Shown here: positions 9,701 through 16,411 of the stretch, in pieces | Layout: every line of letters starts with the position of its first letter | How positions within the stretch are numbered: position 1 is the first letter of the stretch | Assembly: GCA_947627115.1 (NCBI GenBank) | Contig: CANQUQ010000012.1 | Location: 1 to 64,000, forward strand | Direction: 5' to 3' | Length of the DNA: 64,000 bases | Source: an uncultured Acetatifactor sp. | GTDB lineage: Bacteria; Bacillota; Clostridia; Lachnospirales; Lachnospiraceae | Notes under the pieces: generated by a model | What the model saw: only the letters and a program-made list of their open reading frames with translations | Told to the model about the DNA's origin: nothing | Database searches by the model: none | Translations under genes and position numbers: made by a program

Positions 9701-10191
9701 GAAAAATAGATCTCCTGCAGCGATATATTTGGCTTGCCGTCACCGATATAATAGAGCAGATTTTTTACCGCATTGATATCTTCCTTCTCCAGATAGTCCG
9801 CGTTCCTTTCCGCCTTCTTCAAAAAAGCTTCAAACTCAGCGCTTCCCAAAATGTCATATATTTTATTAAAGGTAAGCGCCATCCCGTAATCATGAGCATA
9901 CGCGCAGACGAGCAGCATAAAGGTATCCGTAGCGGAAAGCCTGCAGATACGTTCTTCGCCCAAGAATCTCTCTATCGCCCGAATGATCGTGCGGCTGTGG
10001 CTCCCGTCGTGCAGACTGTAATTTACAAAAGTGCTCCGGGACGGAAGCAGCTTATCCTCTATCTTCTTTTTGACCAGTATCCACAGGCTTCTGATTTCCT
10101 CCACGGCCGACGATCTCTTTCCCAGCTCTTCAAAATGCCGCTCCAATGTCAACTGTATATTAGATTCGTAGATCTGTTCTATCTTTTCCAT
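6775..10191 (-). CDS. HD (HD-CE-like) domain plus Hsp90-like GHKL ATPase, candidate conflict/defence protein
   Basis: The protein has about 1138 residues. The N-terminal 330 residues carry an HD-type metal site: YSLHDGSHSR (near residue 60), CAYAHDYGMAL (near 100) and further His-rich helices, as in the HD-CE family. Residues 390-620 form a GHKL/Hsp90-type ATPase: N-box REMVQNAIDASL, G1 box VKDKGIGITKEEI, G2 box AGVFGIGLQSVFQL. The last 500 residues are unrecognised, probably a middle and C-terminal effector or substrate region. The ORF extends to a TTG at 10242, but GGAGATGGAA stands right before ATG 10191, which I prefer. The DUF4231/SLATT gene lies 69 bp upstream on the same strand. HD-CE and Hsp90-like ATPase combinations are known from comparative work on prokaryotic conflict systems. 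A defence role here is inferred. Confidence 0.75.
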   Translation of the reverse strand: MEKIEQIYESNIQLTLERHFEELGKRSSAVEEIRSLWILVKKKIEDKLLPSRSTFVNYSLHDGSHSRTIIRAIERFLGEERICRLSATDTFMLLVCAYAHDYGMALTFNKIYDILGSAEFEAFLKKAERNADYLEKEDINAVKNLLYYIGDGKPNISLQEIYFSIMMVIQLYQRPAHWKGVMDVRRDFESLFEENIKRRFVFGTEGIVNICMCHGQTVKNMLKMPAKADGMCGDDYHPRFVAALLRLGDLLDMDNDRFPDWFVKEIAKDKNIIPKLSVMHYRKHEAVSHMLITPDEIEVIVQCYSKRDEVLAERDIKKEEFLREMAQKECNQVAALVSEWTEMLTKEREELVMQWNRIAPPNFGNPPANIEVHIYVDDMEYMAENKTFQMKMSQERVMKLLEGTSIYRDKYVGIREMVQNAIDASLLQLWYDLLHNRYISYGLSKSVGKYGLSMLDLLKNNRTAIFGNYDVTVEVIEDKMREQVIIVVKDKGIGITKEEIKYIADLGSSKENNDRVRRLSDSMPAWLRPAGVFGIGLQSVFQLTDCVDFYTRQHNEPERLISLYSYGKNHGKIEVQDLPENPQGLYYNNSVPGTNVKIVVKKEHYLENDGAPKDSFQYYDVEFDAGEELDILYTEIAVACKKKIKESPVDYFNVYFEETIIEKDGYVNERKSTRKRLRKSYFYLKGGEKGKFGETLNSFSAISAGEYCFKQDQAIFWDEKTYRCYCLTIRPCKIVQEEESGRRRLILPEKVANLYNICYKFNMISNAESIYAHQNGHKQLHAGFLKLDVLIMDDRPMEYMNIDRDRLREGAIDEEELLAVRREILKKWCQFLCDRKETGGQGTKQEAVRPLFFDKPEVLISMLLLFYQNVDQDLFGKFLKLYKKTVSDWGLYLEDEEISVEQLWESGNCFRVGIQQPYSIPRCDEASEDPKASEEPKSLEIKQKTICKLPHRLVHVKNIQYIDNTLWYYMSLGPSSKKYEGIQMSGEARLYDYLSVLERDDDPAKNINYQSLIKKVFKPDKKFSKLIVPCFPQTFEKGRNWEADIDYYIGHYILSPFDRESSGIIADSINSHEDKGSILEENVKKSKQLEKCVDYVIKKSHSSQQKDKNAIRDQYIDFVRSFYREVKAHADLLDKICV

Positions 10192-10260
10192 TTCCATCTC
10201 CATTCCAGGCAGAAAAGCTTCTCCGTGGTCCCGCTGCCTCAATGTCCCAAATCCTGATCT

Positions 10261-10782
10261 TCAGCTGTTTCCGCATCTGTTATTCACGGTCTGCGCCGGG
10301 GCCGCTCTGCTGACCGTCTCATTCCACTCCAGGGCTTCGCTGCTGTAAATTTCCTCCACGCTCTGCACAAAGAGATCGTATCTGTCCTCCTCATCCAATG
10401 CATGATATTTACCGCAGCTCGCGGCATACTGCCGCTGTTCGCTCATAAGTTTTGAATTTGATCTGCGGTACAGGATCCACTTCTCCTTCATGGAGAACAG
10501 ATGAATCACGGAATCGATCAGAATACATATTGATGAGGCGGCCACAACGACCCAGGGATGTCCGTTCAGTCCGGGTACCGCTTCAAAAACAGGAATTGCG
10601 GCCAGGGCGCCGTATTTCATGACGCTCAAGGTAAAATAAGCATGCTTATACCGATCTGATCTCTGCTGATAATAGTCGATATAGGCCCGCACTACCCGCA
10701 TGGATTCCTCCCTGCTGTTCTCCTGATTCCATATGCAGTAATCTTGGCCGCTGTGCAGCTGTTTTTCCGTTTTCCCGCCCAT
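10261..10782 (-). CDS. DUF4231/SLATT-like two-TM protein, putative membrane effector
   Basis: The 173-residue protein starts at ATG 10782 behind AAGGAGAGACAG; the longer ORF to 10890 lacks such a site. It has an amphipathic N-terminal helix rich in Tyr/Arg (RAYIDYYQQRSDRYKH), then two hydrophobic segments (about residues 58-75 and 84-102), then a conserved-looking helical tail (WILYRRSNSKLMSEQRQY, EDRYDLFVQSVEEIYSSE). This arrangement is that of DUF4231 and related SLATT domains, which are predicted pore-forming effectors in nucleotide- or ATPase-triggered defence systems. It is first in a two-gene unit with the HD/Hsp90-like protein. Membrane disruption as its job is inferred from family and context. 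Confidence 0.7.
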   Translation of the reverse strand: MGGKTEKQLHSGQDYCIWNQENSREESMRVVRAYIDYYQQRSDRYKHAYFTLSVMKYGALAAIPVFEAVPGLNGHPWVVVAASSICILIDSVIHLFSMKEKWILYRRSNSKLMSEQRQYAASCGKYHALDEEDRYDLFVQSVEEIYSSEALEWNETVSRAAPAQTVNNRCGNS

Positions 10783-10880
10783 ACTGTCTCTCCTTGATCT
10801 TTTGAACATCTTTACCCTCTGGCATTCTGCCGTTTTGATGTTTTTTGTATTGGTCAGCATTGCCGGAGTCGGTTTATAAC

Positions 10881-10909
10881 ATTTTATCATTATGTAGCAT
10901 TAAATTCAA
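10881..10909 (-). promoter_or_regulatory. Possible promoter of the DUF4231 - HD/Hsp90 unit
   Basis: On the minus strand, TTGAAT (10904-10909) and TAAAAT (10881-10886) are separated by 17 bp, about 100 bp before ATG 10782. The -35 match is partial, so the call is tentative. Confidence 0.45.
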
Positions 10910-10916
10910 TAGCATC

Positions 10917-10955
10917 AAAAAATCAGCAGGAAATGTTTATAGCATTTTCCTGCTG
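10917..10955 (-). terminator. Terminator downstream of truA
   Basis: On the minus strand, CAGCAGGAAA pairs with TTTCCTGCTG and is followed by ATTTTTTG. It stands 100 bp after the truA stop and insulates the DUF4231/HD-Hsp90 unit from the upstream genes. Confidence 0.75.
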
Positions 10956-11056
10956 TTTATCCATTGGCTCTTGCCGTTTATTCTTTTTTTCCTCCGTAAA
11001 AGCAAACGGGACCGTCTTAAATGTGTCAACAAAAAAGAGCGCGCAGGACAGGAACC

Positions 11057-11794
11057 TCAGTCGTAGTCCACGCTCATCAGGCACAGTCCCTGAGCGGGCG
11101 CGGTAGGTCCCGCCTTCCGACGCTCCTTCGCCTCCAGCGCTTCCCTGACCTGCTCCTCGTTCATGCGGCCCCAGCCCACCTCCAGAAGCGTTCCCACCAT
11201 GATCCGCACCATATTCTGCAGAAAGCCCGTGCCATGGAAAAAGAAACGAAGATAGTCCCCGTCCCGGACAATATCGATCCGGTCTACCCTGCGGACGGTG
11301 GATTTCTTCATTCGAGGATTGACACAGAAATTGCGGAAGTCATGCTCCCCCTTGAGAAGCTCCGCCGCATTGCGCATCCGCTCCAGGTCCGGCCGTTCCT
11401 CCAGACGGGTATAATATCTGCGGTCAAAAACGGACTTTACCTCTCCGTCATAGCAGGTGTAGCAATAGGTCTTTCCGATAGCGTTATAGCGGGCATGGAA
11501 CCTGGGAGAAGCCTCCCGCACCTGCCGCACGGCGATATCGTCCGGCAGATAACGGTTCAGATAATCCCGTATCTCTTCCGGGGATGCCTCCGTCTCCAGG
11601 CATACGTTGGCCGCCATGCCCTTTGCATGGACGCCGGCATCCGTCCGCCCTGCACCGATGACCTCCACCTCTTTTCCGCACATTACGGACAGCACTGCCT
11701 CCAGCTTTCCCTGTACGGTATTCTGCTCCGGCTGGCGCTGCCATCCGTAATAACGGGTCCCGTCATATTCTATGAGCAGCTTATAGTTTTTCAT
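11057..11794 (-). CDS. truA: tRNA pseudouridine synthase A
   Basis: TruA isomerises uridines 38-40 in the anticodon arm of tRNAs. The 245-residue length is typical. The sequence starts YKLLIEYDGTRYYGWQRQ, and the catalytic Asp is in GAGRTDAGVHAKG (about residue 53). RYYTRLEERPDLERM-type and HDFRNFC segments (about 155) and the C-terminal GTGFLQNMVRIMVGTLLEVG are all family hallmarks. No residue expected for activity is missing. It lies downstream of the DUF4272 gene on the same strand with a 48-bp gap, and ends before a terminator at 10917-10955. Confidence 0.97.
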   Translation of the reverse strand: MKNYKLLIEYDGTRYYGWQRQPEQNTVQGKLEAVLSVMCGKEVEVIGAGRTDAGVHAKGMAANVCLETEASPEEIRDYLNRYLPDDIAVRQVREASPRFHARYNAIGKTYCYTCYDGEVKSVFDRRYYTRLEERPDLERMRNAAELLKGEHDFRNFCVNPRMKKSTVRRVDRIDIVRDGDYLRFFFHGTGFLQNMVRIMVGTLLEVGWGRMNEEQVREALEAKERRKAGPTAPAQGLCLMSVDYD

Positions 11795-11842
11795 ATCTGC
11801 CCTCTGCCACCTTCTTGTTATTACTTCTTTCTTACTGTATTC

Positions 11843-13087
11843 TCAGGTATCGGTCCGCACGTCATCCCAGTCCGCATTGTCATAGCTGCCGACCAGCCAG
11901 TTCAGGGTCTTATGGCGCTCCATGGTGATGCCGCCGTCCATCCCGGCAGGCGCCGGCAGCTTGTAGACCCTGGCGTCCACGCAGGCCCAATCCAGGCAAA
12001 ATATCAGGTCACAGGCATCCAACAGTTCCTCCCCGCTCCTCGGCCTCGCAGCCGCCAGCAGCTCTTCCCGGTTCCGGAAGGACTTCAGTACACGGACGGA
12101 CAAAGGCACATCGCAGATGGCGTTGGGAAAGGGAAGCTCCTCGATCAGCCCCAGCGCCCAGTCCATCACGAACAGATTCTCATACTGCCAGGAATAGGAG
12201 ATCTTTTCCTTCTCCTCCGCATTGTCATTGTAAAAATATGACTTTTCCTTCGGTGAGAGCACCCTGTCCCCTCCGAACCGGTCCAGGGCATGCTCCCTGG
12301 CAAAAGTCCGGGCCTCAGCCGGTGGAATATGTTCTCCAAGCATGGCCTCCGAGTACAGGGACACTGCCAGCAGTGCCGCCGTCCGGTCCGCCATCTCCTC
12401 CGGCGTGCGGATCCTGGCCTCAGACAGGCTCTCTATGTAAGAATACCACTCCGGCACAAAAATTCCCTTTTCCTCAAGGAACTGTCTGGTCCGTCCCCGG
12501 CGCCTGATCTGCTCCTGAGATATCCCCTCCTTAGGCATATCTACAAGCGCCTGATCCACATAGGGCATATATCTGTCCAGCTGGCTCTTTCCCTTATCGT
12601 TCAATACCAGCCTTCCCGCGCCGTTCAGCAGACGGTCCCTTCCGTCCTCATTTACCAGGAGCAGCCCTCTCAGCCGGTCAAGAATGCCGGTCAGCTTTCC
12701 TATCAGTTCTGCCTGCTTTCTCTCCGCACCGGAGCCCTCTATGGTATAATCGATCATACAGATGCCGGCCGTTCTTTTTAACTGCTGCAGCACGTTGATC
12801 TTACGGTCGTTGTCCTGTTGGTTTTCCGCCGGGACTTTCAGGAAATATCCCAGGATTCCTCTTGTCAGATCCTCCACGGTCTTCGCAGCGTTTTCATTGT
12901 AATCCTTGGCCGCACACTGAAAACGCGCCTGCACTCCGTCCGCATGCAGCGTCAGCACATTGCTGCCGGCCTCGTTGGATATTCCCAGGCTTTCACAGAT
13001 CAGAAACACGATCCTTGTCAGATCCTTCTCCTCACACAGCAAAAGCATCTGACCCTCCAGTTTTTTCTTCCTTCCAATAGAAAACAT
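11843..13087 (-). CDS. DUF4272 domain protein
   Basis: The 414-residue cytosolic protein has no signal peptide or TM helix. The C-terminal two thirds look like DUF4272: RRRGRTRQFLEEKGIFVPEW (about residue 190), TAALLAVSLYSEAMLG (about 235) and SWQYENLFVMDWALGLIEEL (about 305), followed by DACDLIFCLDWACVDARV. The N-terminal 170 residues are a separate region with no match I recognise. DUF4272 has no known activity. The gene begins 6 bp after porB on the same strand, so it is probably co-transcribed with the por genes, but no functional link is evident. Confidence 0.75.
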   Translation of the reverse strand: MFSIGRKKKLEGQMLLLCEEKDLTRIVFLICESLGISNEAGSNVLTLHADGVQARFQCAAKDYNENAAKTVEDLTRGILGYFLKVPAENQQDNDRKINVLQQLKRTAGICMIDYTIEGSGAERKQAELIGKLTGILDRLRGLLLVNEDGRDRLLNGAGRLVLNDKGKSQLDRYMPYVDQALVDMPKEGISQEQIRRRGRTRQFLEEKGIFVPEWYSYIESLSEARIRTPEEMADRTAALLAVSLYSEAMLGEHIPPAEARTFAREHALDRFGGDRVLSPKEKSYFYNDNAEEKEKISYSWQYENLFVMDWALGLIEELPFPNAICDVPLSVRVLKSFRNREELLAAARPRSGEELLDACDLIFCLDWACVDARVYKLPAPAGMDGGITMERHKTLNWLVGSYDNADWDDVRTDT

Positions 13088-13092
13088 TTCCT

Positions 13093-14034
13093 CTACTCCT
13101 CACACCGCTGCAGCAATTCTTCCCATCTTCGATCCACTTCCCTCTGGAATGCCTCGATGAGGTACTCGTTGCCGGGCTTGAACAGATGCTTGAAGCGTCC
13201 CTGCTTCTTCAGGAACTCCTCCAGCGGCAGCTTGTTCTTCGGTCTATAGTTCAGCACCCACTTCCCGTCGATGACCTCAAAGAGAGGCCAGTAACAGGTC
13301 TCCACCGCCAGTTTGCATATCTCCATAATATCCGGAGCGTCATATTTCCAGCCTCTGGGACAGGGCGCAAGCACATTCAGGAATGCCGCGCCGGGCGTGT
13401 AGATGGCCCGCTCGGATTTCACGTACAGATCCTTCATGTTGCCGATAAAGGTAGTCTGCCCCACATAGGGAATGTTGTGGGCCGCAAGAATGCCCGCCAG
13501 ATCCTTTCTGGCCTGCGGCTTACCGTTGGACACGGTCCCGCTGGGGGTCGTGGTGGTATCCGCATACATGGGCGTCGCGGAAGAGCGCTGGGTGCCGGTG
13601 TTCATGTAAGCGCCGTTGTCATAGCACACATACACCATGTCATGTCCCCGCTCCATGGCGCCTGAAAGGGACTGCAGCCCGATGTCATAGGTGCCGCCGT
13701 CGCCGCCGAAGGTGATGAACTTATAATCCGAAGATATCTTTCCCTTCTTTTTCAGGACCCTGTAGGCCGTCTCCACACCGGAAAGAGTGGCTCCCGCATT
13801 CTCAAAAGCGCTGTGGACATAGCTGTCCTCGTAAGCGGTGTAAGGGTACATATAGGTGGACACCTCCAGACAGCCGGTGGCGTTGCCCACCACCGCCTTA
13901 TCCCCCGGATGCAGCGCTTTCAGCACATTTCTCACCGCGATGGTGCCGCCGCACCCCGCGCACATCCTGTGTCCCGGCGCAAGACGCTCAGGCCTTGCCT
14001 GAATCTCTCTGAAATTAAATGCCTGTTGTTCCAT
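13093..14034 (-). CDS. porB: 2-oxoacid (pyruvate):ferredoxin oxidoreductase, beta subunit
   Basis: The beta subunit binds thiamine diphosphate and the proximal 4Fe-4S cluster of the POR complex, which interconverts a 2-oxoacid and CoA with acyl-CoA, CO2 and reduced ferredoxin. RMCAGCGG (about residue 24) gives cluster cysteines. The TPP/Mg site is in FGGDGGTYDIGLQ (about 108) with the downstream YDNGAYMNTGTQRS motif. Length (313) is normal for the four-subunit archaeal/clostridial type. It is the last por gene, 77 bp after porA. Pyruvate is the most likely substrate, but 2-oxoisovalerate cannot be excluded from sequence alone. Confidence 0.92.
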   Translation of the reverse strand: MEQQAFNFREIQARPERLAPGHRMCAGCGGTIAVRNVLKALHPGDKAVVGNATGCLEVSTYMYPYTAYEDSYVHSAFENAGATLSGVETAYRVLKKKGKISSDYKFITFGGDGGTYDIGLQSLSGAMERGHDMVYVCYDNGAYMNTGTQRSSATPMYADTTTTPSGTVSNGKPQARKDLAGILAAHNIPYVGQTTFIGNMKDLYVKSERAIYTPGAAFLNVLAPCPRGWKYDAPDIMEICKLAVETCYWPLFEVIDGKWVLNYRPKNKLPLEEFLKKQGRFKHLFKPGNEYLIEAFQREVDRRWEELLQRCEE

Positions 14035-14111
14035 AGGTATACCGATCCTGCCTTTCTAATGCTGACTCGGACGCCGCCTGCCCCGGCACCGTCCTTAATG
14101 CGAAAAATGTA

Positions 14112-15320
14112 TCACTGCCGGCTCAGGACATTCTCCGTGCCGTCCCGCAGCCCCAGATACGGATACTCTGCAAAGTGCTCTTCCCCTGCCGCCAGCTTCC
14201 GCAGCGACTCATAGACCTGCTCCATATCCTCCACCTTGACATCCCTGCCGGAGAGACCGTACATAATGTTCACCGTCTCCGCCGTGGCTTTCGCCCGGTA
14301 CAGGGCCGCCGTCACCTCCGCTCCCAGAGGTCCTCCCTGAGAGCTGTAGCTCTCCGACCGGTCCATGATGGCGATGGCCTTACAGTGCTTCAGGGCCTCA
14401 CCGATCTCTTCTCCGGGGAACGGCCGGAACACCCGGATCTTCAAAAGTCCTGCCTTCACGCCCTTCGCCCGCATGGCATCCACCGCGTCCTTTGCGGTGC
14501 CGCAGACGGAGCCGATGGCGACTACCGCATATTCCGCATCCTCCAGCTGATATTCCTCAAAAAAGCCGTAGTGCTGGCCGGTCAATTCCTCAAACTCTTT
14601 CGCCACGTCCAGGATGACCTTCCGAGCCCTCTTCATCGCCTCTGCCTGAGCCTTTTTAGCCTCCATGCAGTAAGGAGAAACGGCATAGGGTCCAACGGCC
14701 AGGGATTCGTCTTCCTTCAGCAGATAGTGCTCCGGTTCGTACTCGCCCACAAACCTCTTGATAGGACCGTCATCCCAGAGCGTGATATTCTGTACCGCGT
14801 GGCTGGTAATAAAACCGTCCTGACAGATCATCACGGGCAGATGGACATCCTTATGCTCCGCGATCCTGTGCGCCTGCAGGAAATTATCGTACACTTCCTG
14901 ATTGTTCTCCGCGTAGATCTGGATCCAGCCGGAATCTCTGGCGCCCATACTGTCGGAGTGCTCCGCATTGATATTCAAGGGGCCCGTGAGACCTCTGTTC
15001 ACCAGGGCCATCACAATGGGCAGCCTGCTGGAGGCCGCCACATAAAGCACCTCCCACATCAGCGCCATCCCGCAGGAGGACGTGGCCGTAATGGCTCTTG
15101 CTCCCGCCGCGGACGCTCCCATAGCCGCACTCATGGCGCTGTGCTCGCTCTCCACCGGGATGAATTCCGTGTCGATCTCCCCGTTGGCGATCATGGTCGC
15201 CACGAACTGCGGGATCTCCGTGGAAGGCGTGATGGGAAAAGCGGGCATCACGTCGGGATTTATCTGCTTAATGGCATGGGCCACCGCCTCATTGCCTGAC
15301 ATTCTTGTTTTCGTAGACAT
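14112..15320 (-). CDS. porA: 2-oxoacid (pyruvate):ferredoxin oxidoreductase, alpha subunit
   Basis: This 402-residue subunit carries the pyrimidine-binding domain for TPP and the substrate domain. MSGNEAVAHAIKQINPDVMP opens the chain, and AFPITPSTEIPQFV supplies the conserved ITPS segment. FIPVESEHSAMSAAMGASAAG contains the catalytic Glu region. Later MALVNRGLTGPLNINAEHSD and the C-terminal MDRSESYSSQGGPLGAEV segment match the family. It lies between porD and porB on the same strand, and all four subunits are intact. Confidence 0.93.
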   Translation of the reverse strand: MSTKTRMSGNEAVAHAIKQINPDVMPAFPITPSTEIPQFVATMIANGEIDTEFIPVESEHSAMSAAMGASAAGARAITATSSCGMALMWEVLYVAASSRLPIVMALVNRGLTGPLNINAEHSDSMGARDSGWIQIYAENNQEVYDNFLQAHRIAEHKDVHLPVMICQDGFITSHAVQNITLWDDGPIKRFVGEYEPEHYLLKEDESLAVGPYAVSPYCMEAKKAQAEAMKRARKVILDVAKEFEELTGQHYGFFEEYQLEDAEYAVVAIGSVCGTAKDAVDAMRAKGVKAGLLKIRVFRPFPGEEIGEALKHCKAIAIMDRSESYSSQGGPLGAEVTAALYRAKATAETVNIMYGLSGRDVKVEDMEQVYESLRKLAAGEEHFAEYPYLGLRDGTENVLSRQ

Positions 15321-15354
15321 ATGTACTCCTTTCGCAAATATGTGCTGTGCGTCT

Positions 15355-15660
15355 TCATTCCTTCGGCTGTTCCATCTCTATCGCCCCGAAAGGACACACC
15401 TTTGCACAGATACCGCAGCCCTTGCAGTGATCGTAATCAAAATCCTGCCGCCGGTCATCCTTTACGGCGATACAGCTGTCCGGACAGTAGGGCACGCACA
15501 GCAGGCACTGTCTGCATTTCTCTCTGATCCAGACAGGCGTCTCCGTGCGCCACTCTCCCGTCAGGAACAGTTTTGAAGTGGCGGGTTCATGGATCTTCAG
15601 CCCCTCCGTCAGATCCTGCCACTTGGTCGATTCATTGATATTTTCCGCTTTTACTGACAT
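15355..15660 (-). CDS. porD: 2-oxoacid:ferredoxin oxidoreductase, delta (ferredoxin-like) subunit
   Basis: This is a 101-residue two-cluster ferredoxin subunit. Two 4Fe-4S motifs are visible, CRQCLLCVPYCP (about residue 48) and CKGCGICAKVCP (about 79), each with the CxxCxxCxxxC spacing. They carry electrons from the catalytic site to soluble ferredoxin. Its ATG overlaps the porG stop by 10 bp (coupled translation), and porA follows after 34 bp. Confidence 0.93.
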   Translation of the reverse strand: MSVKAENINESTKWQDLTEGLKIHEPATSKLFLTGEWRTETPVWIREKCRQCLLCVPYCPDSCIAVKDDRRQDFDYDHCKGCGICAKVCPFGAIEMEQPKE

Positions 15661-16232
15661 TCCGTTACCTCCTCCAGCGCAAGTCTCAGAGCTTTCAGGT
15701 TGCCGTCGAGCACCTCCGGCTTTCTCGCAAATTTATGCTGCAGAGAAGTCTCCATTTCCCGCAGGAACACATCGATATCCATCACCTCGGATATTTTTAC
15801 TATTGCCGCCAGCATCGGAGTGTTGGGGAAGTACTTTCCCAACGTGGCCATGCAGACCTTTCTGGCATCCAGAAGGTACACCCTTCCGGGATAACCCTTT
15901 AAGAGCGGCATGATCTCCTCTGCAGGCCTTACCGTATTGATCAGGATCGCTCCGTCCTCCTTCAGTCCGGCGGTCACATCCACCGTGTGCAGCAGAGTGT
16001 CATCCACCACCGCCACAAAATCGGGCTTGTAAATATTGGAGTGCACTCTGATCTCCCGGTCGCTGATGCGGTCGTATGCCGTGATGGGCGCGCCCATTCT
16101 CTCCGGGCCGTATTCCGGGAAGCCCTGCACCTGTTTCCCGGCCTGAAAGGCCACATCCGCCAACAGCAGCGCCGCCGTCTTTGCGCCCTGGCCGCCCCGG
16201 CCGTGCCATCGAATTTCCGTCAAATGTCTCAT
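15651..16232 (-). CDS. porG: 2-oxoacid:ferredoxin oxidoreductase, gamma subunit
   Basis: The 193-residue gamma subunit begins TEIRWHGRGGQGAKTAALLL, the standard start of this subunit. It continues through QVQGFPEYGPERMGAPITAY and RPAEEIMPLLKGYPGRV. It forms part of the CoA/2-oxoacid complex with the alpha, beta and delta chains. It is first in the order G-D-A-B. The 179 bp before it hold a two-copy 22-bp direct repeat (16299-16342) that could be a regulator site for the por genes. Confidence 0.93.
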   Translation of the reverse strand: MRHLTEIRWHGRGGQGAKTAALLLADVAFQAGKQVQGFPEYGPERMGAPITAYDRISDREIRVHSNIYKPDFVAVVDDTLLHTVDVTAGLKEDGAILINTVRPAEEIMPLLKGYPGRVYLLDARKVCMATLGKYFPNTPMLAAIVKISEVMDIDVFLREMETSLQHKFARKPEVLDGNLKALRLALEEVTECQ

Positions 16233-16298
16233 CTATCGCTCACCCTTTCTGGTATATGTAGAAAATAAATTTCGGACTCCCTTCCGTCACACAAATGC

Positions 16299-16342
16299 GG
16301 AAGTGCCGTCAGTCGGACCCGGAAAATACCGTCAGTCAGACC
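16299..16342. repeat. Two 22-bp direct repeats upstream of porG (possible operator)
   Basis: GGAAGTGCCGTCAGTCGGAC (16299-16318) recurs as GGAAAATACCGTCAGTCAGA from 16321; the shared core is CCGTCAGTCRGACC. The 22-bp period puts both copies on one face of the helix. A partial third core (TTCCGTCAC) lies at 16282. This may be a binding site controlling the por genes, or a relic of slippage. Confidence 0.55.
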
Positions 16343-16411
16343 TAATATATTTTGCCATAATTCGTCACCATATGCAAGTACCAATATCTGTGCGGACATA
16401 CGGCGGAAATC

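Noticed and set aside
9340..10257. 305-codon ORF on the plus strand
   Set aside because: It is antisense to the HD/Hsp90-like gene, whose minus-strand frame has clear HD and GHKL motifs.
11021..12241. 406-codon ORF on the plus strand spanning truA and the DUF4272 gene
   Set aside because: It crosses two real genes on the other strand and lacks any protein family feature.
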